A DNA stretch of 64,000 nucleotides from Acidovorax delafieldii (lineage in GTDB: Bacteria; Pseudomonadota; Gammaproteobacteria; Burkholderiales; Burkholderiaceae_C): NCBI RefSeq assembly GCF_007993815.1, contig NZ_VJWE01000012.1:310001-374000 (forward strand), read 5' to 3'. The first letter of the stretch is position 1, and every line of letters starts with the position of its first letter. A program made the translations under genes and the position numbers. Shown piece by piece: positions 34,560 through 48,100 of the stretch. The notes under the pieces were generated by a model. It searched no databases. It worked only from the letters and a program-made list of their open reading frames with translations, and was not told the origin of the DNA.

Positions 34560-36854
34560 CTATTCGCCCCCCACCCGGTCTTCCGCAGGCACTGGCGGAG
34601 ATACAGAACCCGGTGGGTCGCTGGTGACCGGCGGCAAACCACCCGCACCCGCAGGCCTTGGCGGCATGCCAGGCACCGGGGGTTGCTGAGGGTCGGTACG
34701 GAACAGCCCCCGGATCCAGTCGCGCATGGTGCTGAGCGAGCTGTCGGGCGGTGGCGGCGGGCTGGTGTCGAACTCGTCCACAAACCGGTCGTTGCCGTCG
34801 ATCACCTTGTTGCGGATGGCCTGCTGCATGAACTCGCCCACCATGGGCAACGCACTGCGCGCGCCCTGCCCCCAGTAGTCGCTGCGCAGCGTGATGCGCC
34901 CGTCATTGAAGCCAGCCCAGGCCCCCGCCACCACGCGGGTGTGCATCAGGATGAACCAGCCATCGGTGTTGTCTTGCGTGGTGCCGGTCTTGCCGGCTAC
35001 GTCGGCCTGGATGCCATAGCGCGTACGGATGGCCGTGGCCGTGCCCCGGTCTACAGCACCACGCATGGTGTTGCGCAAGGTCTGCGCAGCCCGGGGCTGG
35101 AAGACCTCTTCGGGCACGGACTTGGCAAAAGTCTCCAGCACCTTGCCATTGCGGTCTTCGATACTGGTAATGAGCACGGGCTCCACATAGCGACCCAAGT
35201 TCACGATGCTGCTGTAGGCCGAAATCATTTCCTTGAGCGTGACCGGGCTCGTGCCCAGCGCCAGGGACGGCACCTCTTCCAGCTTGGACTGCCGCACGCC
35301 CAGGGCGCGCGCCACCTCGGCCACACGGGCCGGGCCCACCTGCTGCATGACCTGCGCGGTGATGGTGTTCTTGGAGAACGCCAGGCCATCGGCCAACGTC
35401 ATGGGCTGGTCGCTGGGCGGGCCGCCATCGGTGGGCCGCCAGACGCGGCCACCGCCCAGCGGGATTTCGACGGCGGTATCCATCAAGGTGTCTTCGGGCG
35501 TGGCACCGTTGGCAAAAGCAGCGCCATACACAAACGGTTTGAACGTAGAGCCCGGCTGGCGGCGCGCTGCCTGCACGTGGTCAAACGGGTCTTGCGCAAA
35601 GTCGCGGCTGCCCACCCAGGCCAGCACATGGCCGGTGACCGGGTCTTGCGCCAGAAAGCCGGCCTGCACACGCGTCTTTTCGGCGCGCAGCTTGGCCATG
35701 AAGGCAGCGTCGTCCAGCAGTGCCTTCAGCGCGTCGTCGGGGGTGTCGCCCTTGTCCACGGCTGCACGGTACTCGGCGCTCTCGCGCACCAGGGTCTGCA
35801 CCAGCTCGTTCTTGGGGCCCCAGCCGTTGCGCTGCGACCATGCGGTGTCGGCCACACCTTGCAATTGCCGGCCCTGCCGCGCCACCGCCTGGTTGGCATA
35901 GGCCTGCAGGCGCGAGTCGATGGTGGTGCGGATCACCAGGCCGTCCGAATACAGGCTGTAGCCCTTGCTGTCGGCCCAGTCGATGAGCTGCTTGCGCAGC
36001 TGGATCGCAAAATGCGGCGCCGGGCCCATCACCTCCGTCTGGCGTTCAAAGTTGATGCGCAGCGGGCGTTTTTGCAGGGTCTCGAACTGCTTGGCATCGA
36101 GCTTGCCGCGCTTGACCATCTGCGACAGCACCGTGTTGCGGCGGGCCTGCGCGCGCTCGGGGTTGAGCACCGGGTTGTAGTAGGCCGTGCCCTTGAGCAT
36201 GCCGATCAGTGTGGCGCTTTCCAGGACGTTGAGCTTGTCGGCCGACTTGTCAAAGTAGGTGCGCGCAGCCATCTCGATGCCGTAGGCGTTGTAGAGAAAC
36301 GGCACGGTGTTGAGGTAAGTCTCCAGGATTTCGTCCTTGGAATACGACGCCTCGATCTTGAGCGCAGTGATCGCCTCCTTGAGCTTGCGCGTGAGGGTGC
36401 GCGAGCGGCCGATTTCCTCCGGGAACAGGTTGCGGGCCAGCTGCTGGGTGATGGTGGAGCCGCCCTGCGGGTCGCCACGCAGCGTCAGCACCACCGACGA
36501 CGCCGTGCGCCGCCAGTCCAGCCCGAAGTGCTTGTAAAAGCGGTGGTCCTCGGTCGCTATCAGCGCATCAATCACGTTGGGCGAGATCTGGTTCAGCTCC
36601 ACCCACTCGCGGTTGGCCCAGCGGTATTCGGCCAGCAGCTTGCCGTCGGCCGACATGAGCTGCGCCGGCAGCTCGCTCTTGGCCTTGCGGATGTCGCTGA
36701 TACCGGGGGTAAAAGGCACGAGCGCCAGCGTGAACACCAGCAGCGCAGCGGGCACCGCCACCACCGTCCACAACAGCAAACGCCGCACGGGCCGGGGAAC
36801 CCAGGCCAACAGGCCCGCCATGCGGGCCCGGAAAGAAAGCAGCCACTTGTGCAT
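34560..36854 (-). CDS. Penicillin-binding protein 1A (bifunctional peptidoglycan synthase)
   Basis: A 764-residue class A PBP with an N-terminal membrane anchor (about 25-50). The GT51 glycosyltransferase domain shows ATEDHRFYKHFGLDWRR with the catalytic glutamate, GGSTITQQLARNLF and LKIEASYSKDEILETYLN. The transpeptidase domain shows the SxxK serine in RRQPGSTFKPFVYG, SKNTITAQV and KTGTTQDNTDGWF. It polymerises lipid II and crosslinks the stem peptides. The Pro-rich C-terminal tail after about residue 690 is unlikely to be structured. An ATG at 36854 is preferred over the preceding TTG. It is followed upstream by ligA on the same strand, 118 bases apart. Confidence 0.95.
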   Translation of the reverse strand: MHKWLLSFRARMAGLLAWVPRPVRRLLLWTVVAVPAALLVFTLALVPFTPGISDIRKAKSELPAQLMSADGKLLAEYRWANREWVELNQISPNVIDALIATEDHRFYKHFGLDWRRTASSVVLTLRGDPQGGSTITQQLARNLFPEEIGRSRTLTRKLKEAITALKIEASYSKDEILETYLNTVPFLYNAYGIEMAARTYFDKSADKLNVLESATLIGMLKGTAYYNPVLNPERAQARRNTVLSQMVKRGKLDAKQFETLQKRPLRINFERQTEVMGPAPHFAIQLRKQLIDWADSKGYSLYSDGLVIRTTIDSRLQAYANQAVARQGRQLQGVADTAWSQRNGWGPKNELVQTLVRESAEYRAAVDKGDTPDDALKALLDDAAFMAKLRAEKTRVQAGFLAQDPVTGHVLAWVGSRDFAQDPFDHVQAARRQPGSTFKPFVYGAAFANGATPEDTLMDTAVEIPLGGGRVWRPTDGGPPSDQPMTLADGLAFSKNTITAQVMQQVGPARVAEVARALGVRQSKLEEVPSLALGTSPVTLKEMISAYSSIVNLGRYVEPVLITSIEDRNGKVLETFAKSVPEEVFQPRAAQTLRNTMRGAVDRGTATAIRTRYGIQADVAGKTGTTQDNTDGWFILMHTRVVAGAWAGFNDGRITLRSDYWGQGARSALPMVGEFMQQAIRNKVIDGNDRFVDEFDTSPPPPPDSSLSTMRDWIRGLFRTDPQQPPVPGMPPRPAGAGGLPPVTSDPPGSVSPPVPAEDRVGGE

Positions 36855-36972
36855 CAATGAATCGCCGGGAAATAAAGGGTCGCTTCAGGACCGCGCCACC
36901 AGGGGCCGGTCAGGAAGGAGAAAGGGGATGGAAAACGCAAAAACAGAGTCGGGCATGGTGCACCGTGCTCCG

Positions 36973-40190
<3,218 letters not shown>

Positions 40191-40206
40191 GTTTGAATGA
40201 ATGGGT

Positions 40207-43200
40207 TCAAGCGTCCACCATCGACAAAGCGGACTCCATGTCCACTGCCACGATGCGCGACACGCCCTGCTCCTGCATGGTCACGCCGATCAGTTGCTCG
40301 GCCATTTCCATCGCGATCTTGTTGTGGCTGATAAACAGGAACTGCGTGCCCTTGCTCATGCTGGACACCAGCTTGGCATAACGTTCGGTGTTGGCGTCGT
40401 CCAGCGGCGCGTCCACCTCGTCCAGCAGGCAGAACGGCGCGGGGTTGAGCTGGAAGATGGCAAACACCAGCGCGATGGCCGTGAGCGCCTTTTCGCCGCC
40501 TGACAGCAGGTGGATGGTCTGGTTCTTCTTGCCGGGTGGCTGGGCCATCACCTGCACGCCGGAGTCGAGAATTTCGTCACCGGTGATGATGAGCTTGGCC
40601 TGGCCGCCCCCGAACAGCTCGGGGAACATGCGACCAAAGTGCGCGTTCACGGTGTCGAACGTGCCCGATAGCAGCTGGCGCGTTTCGCCGTCGATCTTGC
40701 GGATCGCGTCTTCGAGCGTGTTCATGGCCTCGGTGAGGTCGGCGGTCTGCGCATCGAGGAACACCTTGCGCTCGCTGGCCAGCTTCAATTCATCCAGCGC
40801 GGCCAGGTTGACGGCGCCCAGGGCCGCGATCTCGCGGTGCAGGCGGTCGATTTCGCTCTGCAGGCCGCCCATGCGCACATTGCCCTCCTCGATGGAGCGG
40901 GCCACGGCTTCCAGATCGGCCTGGGCGTCTTGCAGCAAGGTGGTGTATTGCTCCAGGCCCAGGCGCGCGGCCTGTTCCTTGAGCTGGAACTCGGTGATGC
41001 GCTGGCGCAGCGGGTCGAGCGCGCGCTCCAGCTGCATGCGGCGCTCGTCGCTGGCGCGCAGCTTGGTGGTCAGGTCGTCGTATTCGCTGCGCTGGGCGGC
41101 CAGTGCCTTTTCGCGCTCCATCTTCACTTCCAGCGCGGCCTGCAGGCCGCCTTGGGCGGCGGCGTCAGAGAGACGGGCGAGTTCATCGCGTGCACGCTGC
41201 TCTTCGTCGGCCAGGGCCTTGGCCTGTTGTGTGGCGGTTTCGATGGAGCGGTTGAGTTCGCCCCGACGCGCCTCCAGGCTGCGCTGCGAGAACGTGGCCT
41301 CCTGCGCCTGGCGCTCCAGCGTGCGCTGCTGTTCGCGGCAGGCGGTGAGCTTGCGTTCGGCCTCGATGACCTTGTCGCCCAGCTGGGCCTCGCGCTCCTG
41401 GCTGTCGGCCAGCTGCATGTCCAGCTCTTCAAAGCGTGCCTCGGCGGCCACGCGGCGTTCCTGCAGGTCGGCCAGCTGGGCTTCGACCTCGGCCAGGTCG
41501 CCGTCGATCTGTGCGCTGCGGGCGCGGGTCTGCTCGGCCAGCTGGGTCAGGCGCAGGGTTTCGACCTGCAGCTCGTGGGCACGGCTTTGTGTTTCGGTGG
41601 CTTCGCGGCGTGCGGCCACGAGGCGCTGCGAGGCATCGGCATAGGCAGCTTCCGCACGGACCAAAGCGGTGCGTGATTCTTCGGCGATCAGTGCCTGCGC
41701 GCGCAATTCCTTTTCGAGGTGCTCGATCTCCTGCGCGCGGGCCAGCATGCCGGACTGCTCGGAGTCCTGCGCATAGAAGCTCACGCTGTGCGCGCTGACG
41801 GCATGGCCTGTGGGCACAAACACCACTTCGCCGGGCTGCAGCGTGCTGCGGCGGGCCAAAGCGTCGTCCAGCGTGGGCGCGGTGTAGCAGCCTTGCAGCC
41901 AGTCCACCAACACGGCACGCAGGCCCGCGTCGTTCAGGCGCAGCAGGTCCGACAGGCGGGCATGGGGCGACGATGTTTCGGGGTGGCCCGCAGCGGGGGC
42001 GCTGTAGAAGGCCAGGCGTGCGGGCGGCGCATCGTTACCGCCGGAGCCCAGGAAGCCGCGCACCATGTCCAGGCGCCCTACTTCCAACGCAGCCAGGCGC
42101 TCGCGCAGGGCCGCTTCGAGCGCGTTTTCCCAGCCGGGTTCGATGTGGATACGGCTCCACAGGCCCTGCAGGCCATCGAGGCCGTGCTTGGCGAGCCAGG
42201 GGCGCAGCTTGCCGTCGGTCTTGACCTTTTCCTGCAGTGCCTTGAGGGCCTCCATGCGGGCCGACAGCTCGGCCTGGCGTGCGCTCTCGCTGTTAACTGC
42301 CTGCTGGCGGGCGCGGCGGTCGTCGTCCAGCTGGGGCACGGACTCCTGCAGCTCGTGCAGGCGGGCTGCGGTGGTTTCTGCGATCTCTTGCGCTTCTTCG
42401 AGCTGCTCGCGCAAGTTGGTCAGGCGGGCCTCATCGGGCGCGGCCAGCGCGTTGCGGTCGGTGCGCAGGCGTTCGAAGCGGGCGTCGAGCTGGCGGCTTT
42501 GCTCGTCAAAGCTGCGCTGCTCGGCAGCGAGCACGCCGATCTGCTGCTGCACCTGCACCACGGCAGTCCGTTGCTCGGCCGTGCGGCTTTGCGCCTGGCG
42601 CAGGGCCTCTTCCAGGTCGGGCATCTGCATGGCCTGCTCTTCGACCTGGGCGGCCAACAGCTCGGCGCGTTCTTCAGCGTCCACACCCGCACCGGCCAGG
42701 TTCTCCAGCTCGATGTCGGCCTCTTCCTTGCGGGTCTGCCACTGCGCGATCTGCTCTGCCAGTTGCACCAGGCGCTGCTCCACGCGCTGGCGGCCCTCGA
42801 CCACGTAGCGGATCTCGGCTTCGAGCTTGCCGACCTCGGCTGTGGCTTCGTAGAGCTTGCCTTGGGCCTGGTTGACCTGGTCGCCCGCGGCGTAGTGGGC
42901 CTGGCGGATGGTTTCGAGGTCCGACTCGACCGCGCGCAGGTCGGCCATGCGCGATTCAAGGTCGTTCACGGCCTGCAGGCCGTCCAGGCGCACCTTGTTC
43001 TGCTGCTCCTCGGCCTCGGCCCGCTTCAGGAACCACAGCTGGTGCTGCTTGAGCGTCGCATCGGCGTGCAACGTGTTGTATTTGGCGGCCACCTCGGCCT
43101 GCTTTTCGAGCTTTTCGAGGTTGGCGTTCAGCTCGCGCAGGATGTCTTCGACCCGCGTGAGGTTCTCGCGCGTGTCCGACAAGCGGTTTTCGGTCTCGCG

Positions 43201-43731
43201 GCGGCGCTCCTTGTACTTGGAGACGCCCGCAGCCTCTTCGAGGAACAGGCGCAGTTCCTCAGGGCGGCTTTCGATGATGCGGCTGATGGTGCCCTGGCCG
43301 ATGATGGCGTAGGCGCGGGGCCCCAGGCCTGTCCCCAGGAACACGTCCTGCACGTCGCGGCGGCGCACGGGCTGGTTGTTCAGAAAGTAGCTGCTGGTGC
43401 CGTCGCGCGTGAGCACGCGGCGCACGGCCACCTCGCCGTACTGACCCCACTGGCCGCCTGCGCGATGGTCAGAGTTATCGAAGACCAGCTCCACACTCGC
43501 GCGGCTGGCCTGCTTGCGGGTGGTGGTGCCGCTGAAGATCACGTCCTGCATGCTCTCGCCGCGCAGCTCGCTGGCCTTGCTCTCGCCCAGCACCCAGCGC
43601 ACCGCGTCCATGATGTTGGACTTGCCGCAACCGTTCGGGCCCACCACGCCCACCAGTTGCCCGGGCAGCATGAAGTTGGTGGGTTCAGCGAACGACTTGA
43701 AGCCAGAGAGCTTGATCGAGGTAAGACGCAC
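40207..43731 (-). CDS. smc: Chromosome segregation protein SMC
   Basis: A 1174-residue structural-maintenance-of-chromosomes ATPase. The N-terminal head has Walker A GPNGCGKSNIMDAVRWVLGE, the C-terminal head has the signature HLLSGGEKALTAIALVFAI and Walker B PFCLLDEVDAPLDDAN. Two long coiled-coil arms, rich in Glu/Gln/Arg heptads, flank a hinge around residues 510-660 (WSRIHIEPGWENALEAALRE). It condenses and organises the chromosome with ScpA and ScpB, which are not in the window. It is probably the first gene of the smc-zipA-ligA transcript. Confidence 0.97.
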   Translation of the reverse strand: MRLTSIKLSGFKSFAEPTNFMLPGQLVGVVGPNGCGKSNIMDAVRWVLGESKASELRGESMQDVIFSGTTTRKQASRASVELVFDNSDHRAGGQWGQYGEVAVRRVLTRDGTSSYFLNNQPVRRRDVQDVFLGTGLGPRAYAIIGQGTISRIIESRPEELRLFLEEAAGVSKYKERRRETENRLSDTRENLTRVEDILRELNANLEKLEKQAEVAAKYNTLHADATLKQHQLWFLKRAEAEEQQNKVRLDGLQAVNDLESRMADLRAVESDLETIRQAHYAAGDQVNQAQGKLYEATAEVGKLEAEIRYVVEGRQRVEQRLVQLAEQIAQWQTRKEEADIELENLAGAGVDAEERAELLAAQVEEQAMQMPDLEEALRQAQSRTAEQRTAVVQVQQQIGVLAAEQRSFDEQSRQLDARFERLRTDRNALAAPDEARLTNLREQLEEAQEIAETTAARLHELQESVPQLDDDRRARQQAVNSESARQAELSARMEALKALQEKVKTDGKLRPWLAKHGLDGLQGLWSRIHIEPGWENALEAALRERLAALEVGRLDMVRGFLGSGGNDAPPARLAFYSAPAAGHPETSSPHARLSDLLRLNDAGLRAVLVDWLQGCYTAPTLDDALARRSTLQPGEVVFVPTGHAVSAHSVSFYAQDSEQSGMLARAQEIEHLEKELRAQALIAEESRTALVRAEAAYADASQRLVAARREATETQSRAHELQVETLRLTQLAEQTRARSAQIDGDLAEVEAQLADLQERRVAAEARFEELDMQLADSQEREAQLGDKVIEAERKLTACREQQRTLERQAQEATFSQRSLEARRGELNRSIETATQQAKALADEEQRARDELARLSDAAAQGGLQAALEVKMEREKALAAQRSEYDDLTTKLRASDERRMQLERALDPLRQRITEFQLKEQAARLGLEQYTTLLQDAQADLEAVARSIEEGNVRMGGLQSEIDRLHREIAALGAVNLAALDELKLASERKVFLDAQTADLTEAMNTLEDAIRKIDGETRQLLSGTFDTVNAHFGRMFPELFGGGQAKLIITGDEILDSGVQVMAQPPGKKNQTIHLLSGGEKALTAIALVFAIFQLNPAPFCLLDEVDAPLDDANTERYAKLVSSMSKGTQFLFISHNKIAMEMAEQLIGVTMQEQGVSRIVAVDMESALSMVDA

Positions 43732-43932
43732 GGATCAGAAGGCGGATAAATGCAGGAGGGACGCGGGGGTCAACCAGGGCGCCGGTGCGCAGTCCCGGCG
43801 TAAAACACACCGGCAGGGCCGGGTGTGGGCAAGGCCGGAATGATACCGCGCCGCCTGCCCGCCCCCCGGCCTCCAGGGCCGAGGGTGGCGCCTGGGGGCA
43901 CTGCACAGGCGAAAAATCGGCAAAAACGGCCT

Positions 43933-43977
43933 GATGCGCTAGTGTGATATGGCTTGTTTGCTATCAAATTTGATAGC
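43933..43977 (+). repeat. Best-preserved copy of the ~44-bp repeat
   Basis: GATGCGCTAGTGTGATATGG, CTTGTTT, then GCTATCAAATTTGATAGC, an 18-base perfect palindrome at the 3' end. It lies in the 261-base gap between smc and the GGDEF gene; I see nothing else in that gap beyond G/C-rich spacer. Confidence 0.8.
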
Positions 43978-43992
43978 CAAAAGCGGGAAACA

Positions 43993-45057
43993 TCAATGCA
44001 GCACACACACCTGGTTACGTCCACCCGACTTGGCCTGGAACAGGGCTTCGTCTGCGCGGGCCACCGCCTGGGGCAGGTGCTGCAGTGCAGAGATTTCGCA
44101 CGCGCCAATCGACACGGTGAGCTGCTCGGGATCGGTGATGCTCTCCACCGCGCGGCGCAGTTTCTCGGCCACCTTCAGTGCGTCGGGCAGCGCGGTCTGC
44201 GGCAGGCAGACCAGAAACTCCTCGCCGCCCCAGCGAATGATCTCGTCGCCACGCCGCAAGGTGTCGGTCAGCACCCGGGCCACCGCCTGCAGGGCCTTGT
44301 CGCCCGCGTCGTGGCCAAAACGGTCATTGATGCTCTTGAACCGGTCCAGGTCCATCAACAGGATGGACGAGACGGGCTCAAACAGCGAGGCGCGGTACAC
44401 GCGCCGGTCGATCAGGTCCACCGCATGGCGGTTGAGCAGCCCGGTGAGCGCATCGTGGTAGGCGGCGCGCTGCAGCTCCTGGCGTTCGGCGGCCACGGTC
44501 ATGAGGGAGCCGAACAGCTCGGCCAGCCCTGCAAACAGGCTGACGCCGACTTCATCAAAGTAGCCATCCCGGTCGGCATACAGCACAAAGATGCCGCTGT
44601 AGCCGTTGAAGGTGGAGGCGATGGGCAAGGCCAGCACGTGGTGGATGTCGTGGTGGCGGGCTGCGTCGCGCCAGGGCCCAAACGGCGAAAACTGCGACAC
44701 CGTGAAAGGGCCTGCAGACTTGCCGTCCAGCGTGGTGAAGGCAGGGCCAATGCGGGTGAGCAGGTTGCGTTCGATGTTCAGCGATTCGGCATAGGCCGCC
44801 GCCGGGCCTGCAAACACCTGCGGGCGGATGGTGTGCGTGTCGGTCGGACCGAACCAGGTCCAGGCCAGGCGGATGTGGCTGGAGACATCCACAATGGCCT
44901 GGCACACCCCGCGAATGATCTCCAGCTCGCTGCGCCCCAGGATCAGCTTGGCCGAGCGCTTGAGCAGCATCTCGGCAATCACCGAGCGTTCGCGCTGCGC
45001 GTCAAAGCCCTGCGTCAATGGCGAGGGTGCGGGCGGCGAAGGCTTTTTGAAGAACAT
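43993..45057 (-). CDS. GAF-GGDEF diguanylate cyclase
   Basis: A 354-residue cytoplasmic protein. A GAF-like sensory domain covers about residues 35-190 (LALPIASTFNGYSGIFVLYA), followed by GGDEF (about 195-350). The catalytic loop is WGGEEF and an RRGD I-site lies five residues before it, so it should make cyclic-di-GMP with product inhibition. HDALTGLLNRHAVD and LMDLDRFKSINDRFGHDAGD are intact. There are no membrane segments. It is 140 bases downstream of another cyclic-di-GMP gene on the same strand. Confidence 0.92.
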   Translation of the reverse strand: MFFKKPSPPAPSPLTQGFDAQRERSVIAEMLLKRSAKLILGRSELEIIRGVCQAIVDVSSHIRLAWTWFGPTDTHTIRPQVFAGPAAAYAESLNIERNLLTRIGPAFTTLDGKSAGPFTVSQFSPFGPWRDAARHHDIHHVLALPIASTFNGYSGIFVLYADRDGYFDEVGVSLFAGLAELFGSLMTVAAERQELQRAAYHDALTGLLNRHAVDLIDRRVYRASLFEPVSSILLMDLDRFKSINDRFGHDAGDKALQAVARVLTDTLRRGDEIIRWGGEEFLVCLPQTALPDALKVAEKLRRAVESITDPEQLTVSIGACEISALQHLPQAVARADEALFQAKSGGRNQVCVLH

Positions 45058-45197
45058 GAAGGCGGCAGCGGTGGAGCGCCTGCATCATAGGTGGCGCAGC
45101 CAGACTGCGGTTGCAAAGGGTTTCCGGCGGCGTGTTGCCACCTGCACTCCGCGCAACACACGCCACCCTGCGCCCGCCGCACGCCGCACGCCCCGCG

Positions 45198-48100
45198 TCA
45201 TCCAAGGCGCCCATCCAGGGCGCCATTGGTTCGGCGCACCAGCGCCTCAAACTCCGCCACTGCCACGGGGGGGCTGAGCAGGTAGCCCTGCCAGGCGTGG
45301 CAGTGGTGGCGCTCCAGAAACTCGCGCTGCGCCTCGGTCTCCACGCCCTCCGCAATCACGCGCAGGCCCAGGCTGGTGCCCAGCGCCACCACGGTGCGGG
45401 CAATGGCCGCGTCATTGGGGTCGGTCAGCACGTCGCGCACAAAGCTCTGGTCGATCTTGAGCTGGTCCAGCGGCAGGCGTTTGAGGTAGCTCAGCGACGA
45501 ATAGCCAGTGCCAAAGTCGTCCAGCGAAAAGCCCACGCCGTAGCCCTTGAGCTGGCCCATCTTGTCGATGGTGTCTTCCACGTCTTGCAGCAGCAGGCCT
45601 TCGGTCATCTCCAGCTTGAGCTGGTGGCCGTCAGCCCCCGCACCCGCCAGCGCCGCGAGCACTTGGGCAACAAAGCCGCTTTGGTGGAACTGCCGTGGGC
45701 TCACGTTCACGGCCAGGCTCAGCAAGGCAAGGTCGGGCTGCTGGGCCCATGCGGCCAGCCGCCGACAGGCTGCCTGCAGCACCCACTCGCCGAGCGGCAG
45801 GATCAGGCCGGTTTCTTCGGCCAGCGGGATGAAATGCGCGGGCGAGATGAATCCATCGCGCGGGTGCCGCCAGCGCAGCAGCGCCTCGGCCCCGGTAATG
45901 CGGCCGTGGTCGATCTGGGGTTGGTAGTACAGCTCGAACTGGCCCTGGGCCAGGCCCACCCGCATGTCCAGCTCCAGCGTGGCGCGGGCGCTGACCGCAG
46001 CCTGCATCTGGGGGTCATAAAAGCGCAAGGTGTCACGCCCCGCGTTCTTGGCCTGGTACAGCGCCAGGTCGGCACGCTTGAGCAGCTCATCCACGGTCTC
46101 GCGCGTGCCACTGTAGATGGTGACACCCATGCTCAGCGAGCTGTGGTGCGCAGCGCCATCGATCTGGTAGGGCTCGCGCAGCACACCCAGGATGCGCTGC
46201 CCAACGTCCTCGGCGCGCGCTGCAGCCTCCTCGGGGCTGTCGCCCAGGTCTTCCAGCACCACCACAAATTCGTCGCCGCCCTGTCGGGCCACGGTGTCGT
46301 CTTCGTGCACACAGCCGCGCAAACGGTGCGCCACCTGCAACAGCAAGGCATCGCCCCGGTCGTGGCCCCGGGTTTCGTTCACCGTCTTGAAGTTGTCCAG
46401 GTCCAGCATCAGCAGTGCACCACTGCGCTGGTGGCGCGCGCTGGTGGCCAGCGCCTGCTGCAGCCGGTCCATCAGCAGGCGGCGGTTGGGCAGGCGGGTG
46501 AGCGGGTCGTAGTAGGCCAGCTGGTTGATCTCTTCCTCGGCGGCTTTGCGCTCGCTCAAGTCCTGCATGGTGATCAGGCGCCCCCCCTCGACAAAAATGC
46601 CGGAAATCTCCACCGGCTTGTACTTGCCATCCGCACAGCGGATCGTGTACTCGGCCAGCGGGATCACGCCCAGGTGCCTGGTGTCGAGCAGCCTCTGGCG
46701 GATCGCGTCGCGCTCCGCAGCGTCGGGGTAGGCGCGCTGCCACCAGGTGTCGGTGTCGGGCACCTCCTCCTGCGTGTAGCCGCAGATCTGGACATACCGC
46801 TGGTTGCGAAAGCTGATGAGCCCATCGTCCTGCACCAGGCACAGGCCCATGGGCAGGCGCTCCAGAATGCTGCGCAGGCGTTGTTCATTGGCCCGCAGGT
46901 TTTCTTCCATGCGCTTGCGCGCAGTAATGTCCTGCACCACGGCAATGTGGTGGCCGGGCGCGGAGCCTGACGCCCACATCGACGACACAGTCAGGTCGCC
47001 CCAGACCTCGTGCCCGTCCTTGTGGATGTAGCGTTTTTCCAGCCGGTACTCGGGCACATCGCCGCTCTGCAGCCGCCTCACTTGCGCCAGGTCCGCTGCC
47101 AGGTCATCGGGGTGGGTGAGGCTCTGAAAGGTCATGCCCACCATTTCCTCCGGGCTGTACCCCAGGATGTCGGCGTAGCGCTGGTTGACGCGCACAAACT
47201 GGCCCGTGGCCGAGTCCACCTGTGCGACACCCACGGTGGCCTGGTTGAAGAGCGCACGGAACCGCTCCTCACTCTCGCGCCGGGCATCGTCGGACAACTG
47301 GGCGCGCACCAGCGCCAGGGTGCGCTGGCGCACCAGCAGGGCCACGACGGAAGCCAGCAACAACGACACCACTGCGGCCGCCAGCCCGGCCAGCCACGGC
47401 AAGCGCGTTTCCGACGCCGTCAGGAACGACCGGGTCGGGTAGAAAGTAAGCTGCCAGCGCCGGTCATGCACCCCCAGCTCACGCACCAGGGGCCGCACAC
47501 CGGGCAGGCCCGGGGCCGTCTGCTCCAGCAGGGGGCGCACCATGGCATCGCCCGAGTCCGGGCGCACCGGCCCCAGGTCCGCCATGGCGACGGCGATGCC
47601 GTTCAGAAACCCCTGGCTGCCCAGCCCCTGCACCAGGTCATAGACCCGCAGGGTGGACGCCACCGCGCCCACAAAACGCTGCTCGGCCGTGCCGGCGGTG
47701 GGGTCGAACACCGGCACGCGGATGACGATGCCTGCGCGATGTGTTGTCTCCTGCAGCAGATCGAATGGAGCCGACACCACGGTCTGCCCGCTGTCGCGGC
47801 TGTAGCGCATGGCGGCCAGGTTGGCGGGCTGGGCACTGATATCCAGGCCCAGCACCCCTTCATTGCCGAACATGGGCCAGAGATACTCGGCCACGAAGTA
47901 CTCGGCACGCTCGCCGGGTGGGTGGATCTTGAACTGGGGCAAACCGTCGGGTGATAACGAGGTATCCGCCCTCACCCTGGCCTCGTAGGCCTCGCGCTCA
48001 CGCCCAGGCACCCAGCGCGTGAAAGACAGGTTGCGAACACCAGGGTAGCGCTGGCCCACCTCCATCTCGCTGGCGGCCCGTTCAAAGTCCAGGCGCGACA

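Noticed and set aside
34227-36860. Very long open frame on the plus strand opposite PBP1A
   Set aside because: It is antisense to a gene with all PBP1A motifs, is rich in His, Arg and Gln as expected from the complement of GC-rich coding DNA, and shows no domain.
41719-43749. 676-codon open frame opposite smc
   Set aside because: It lies opposite the conserved SMC head and coiled coil and is a by-product of high GC content; no recognisable motif.
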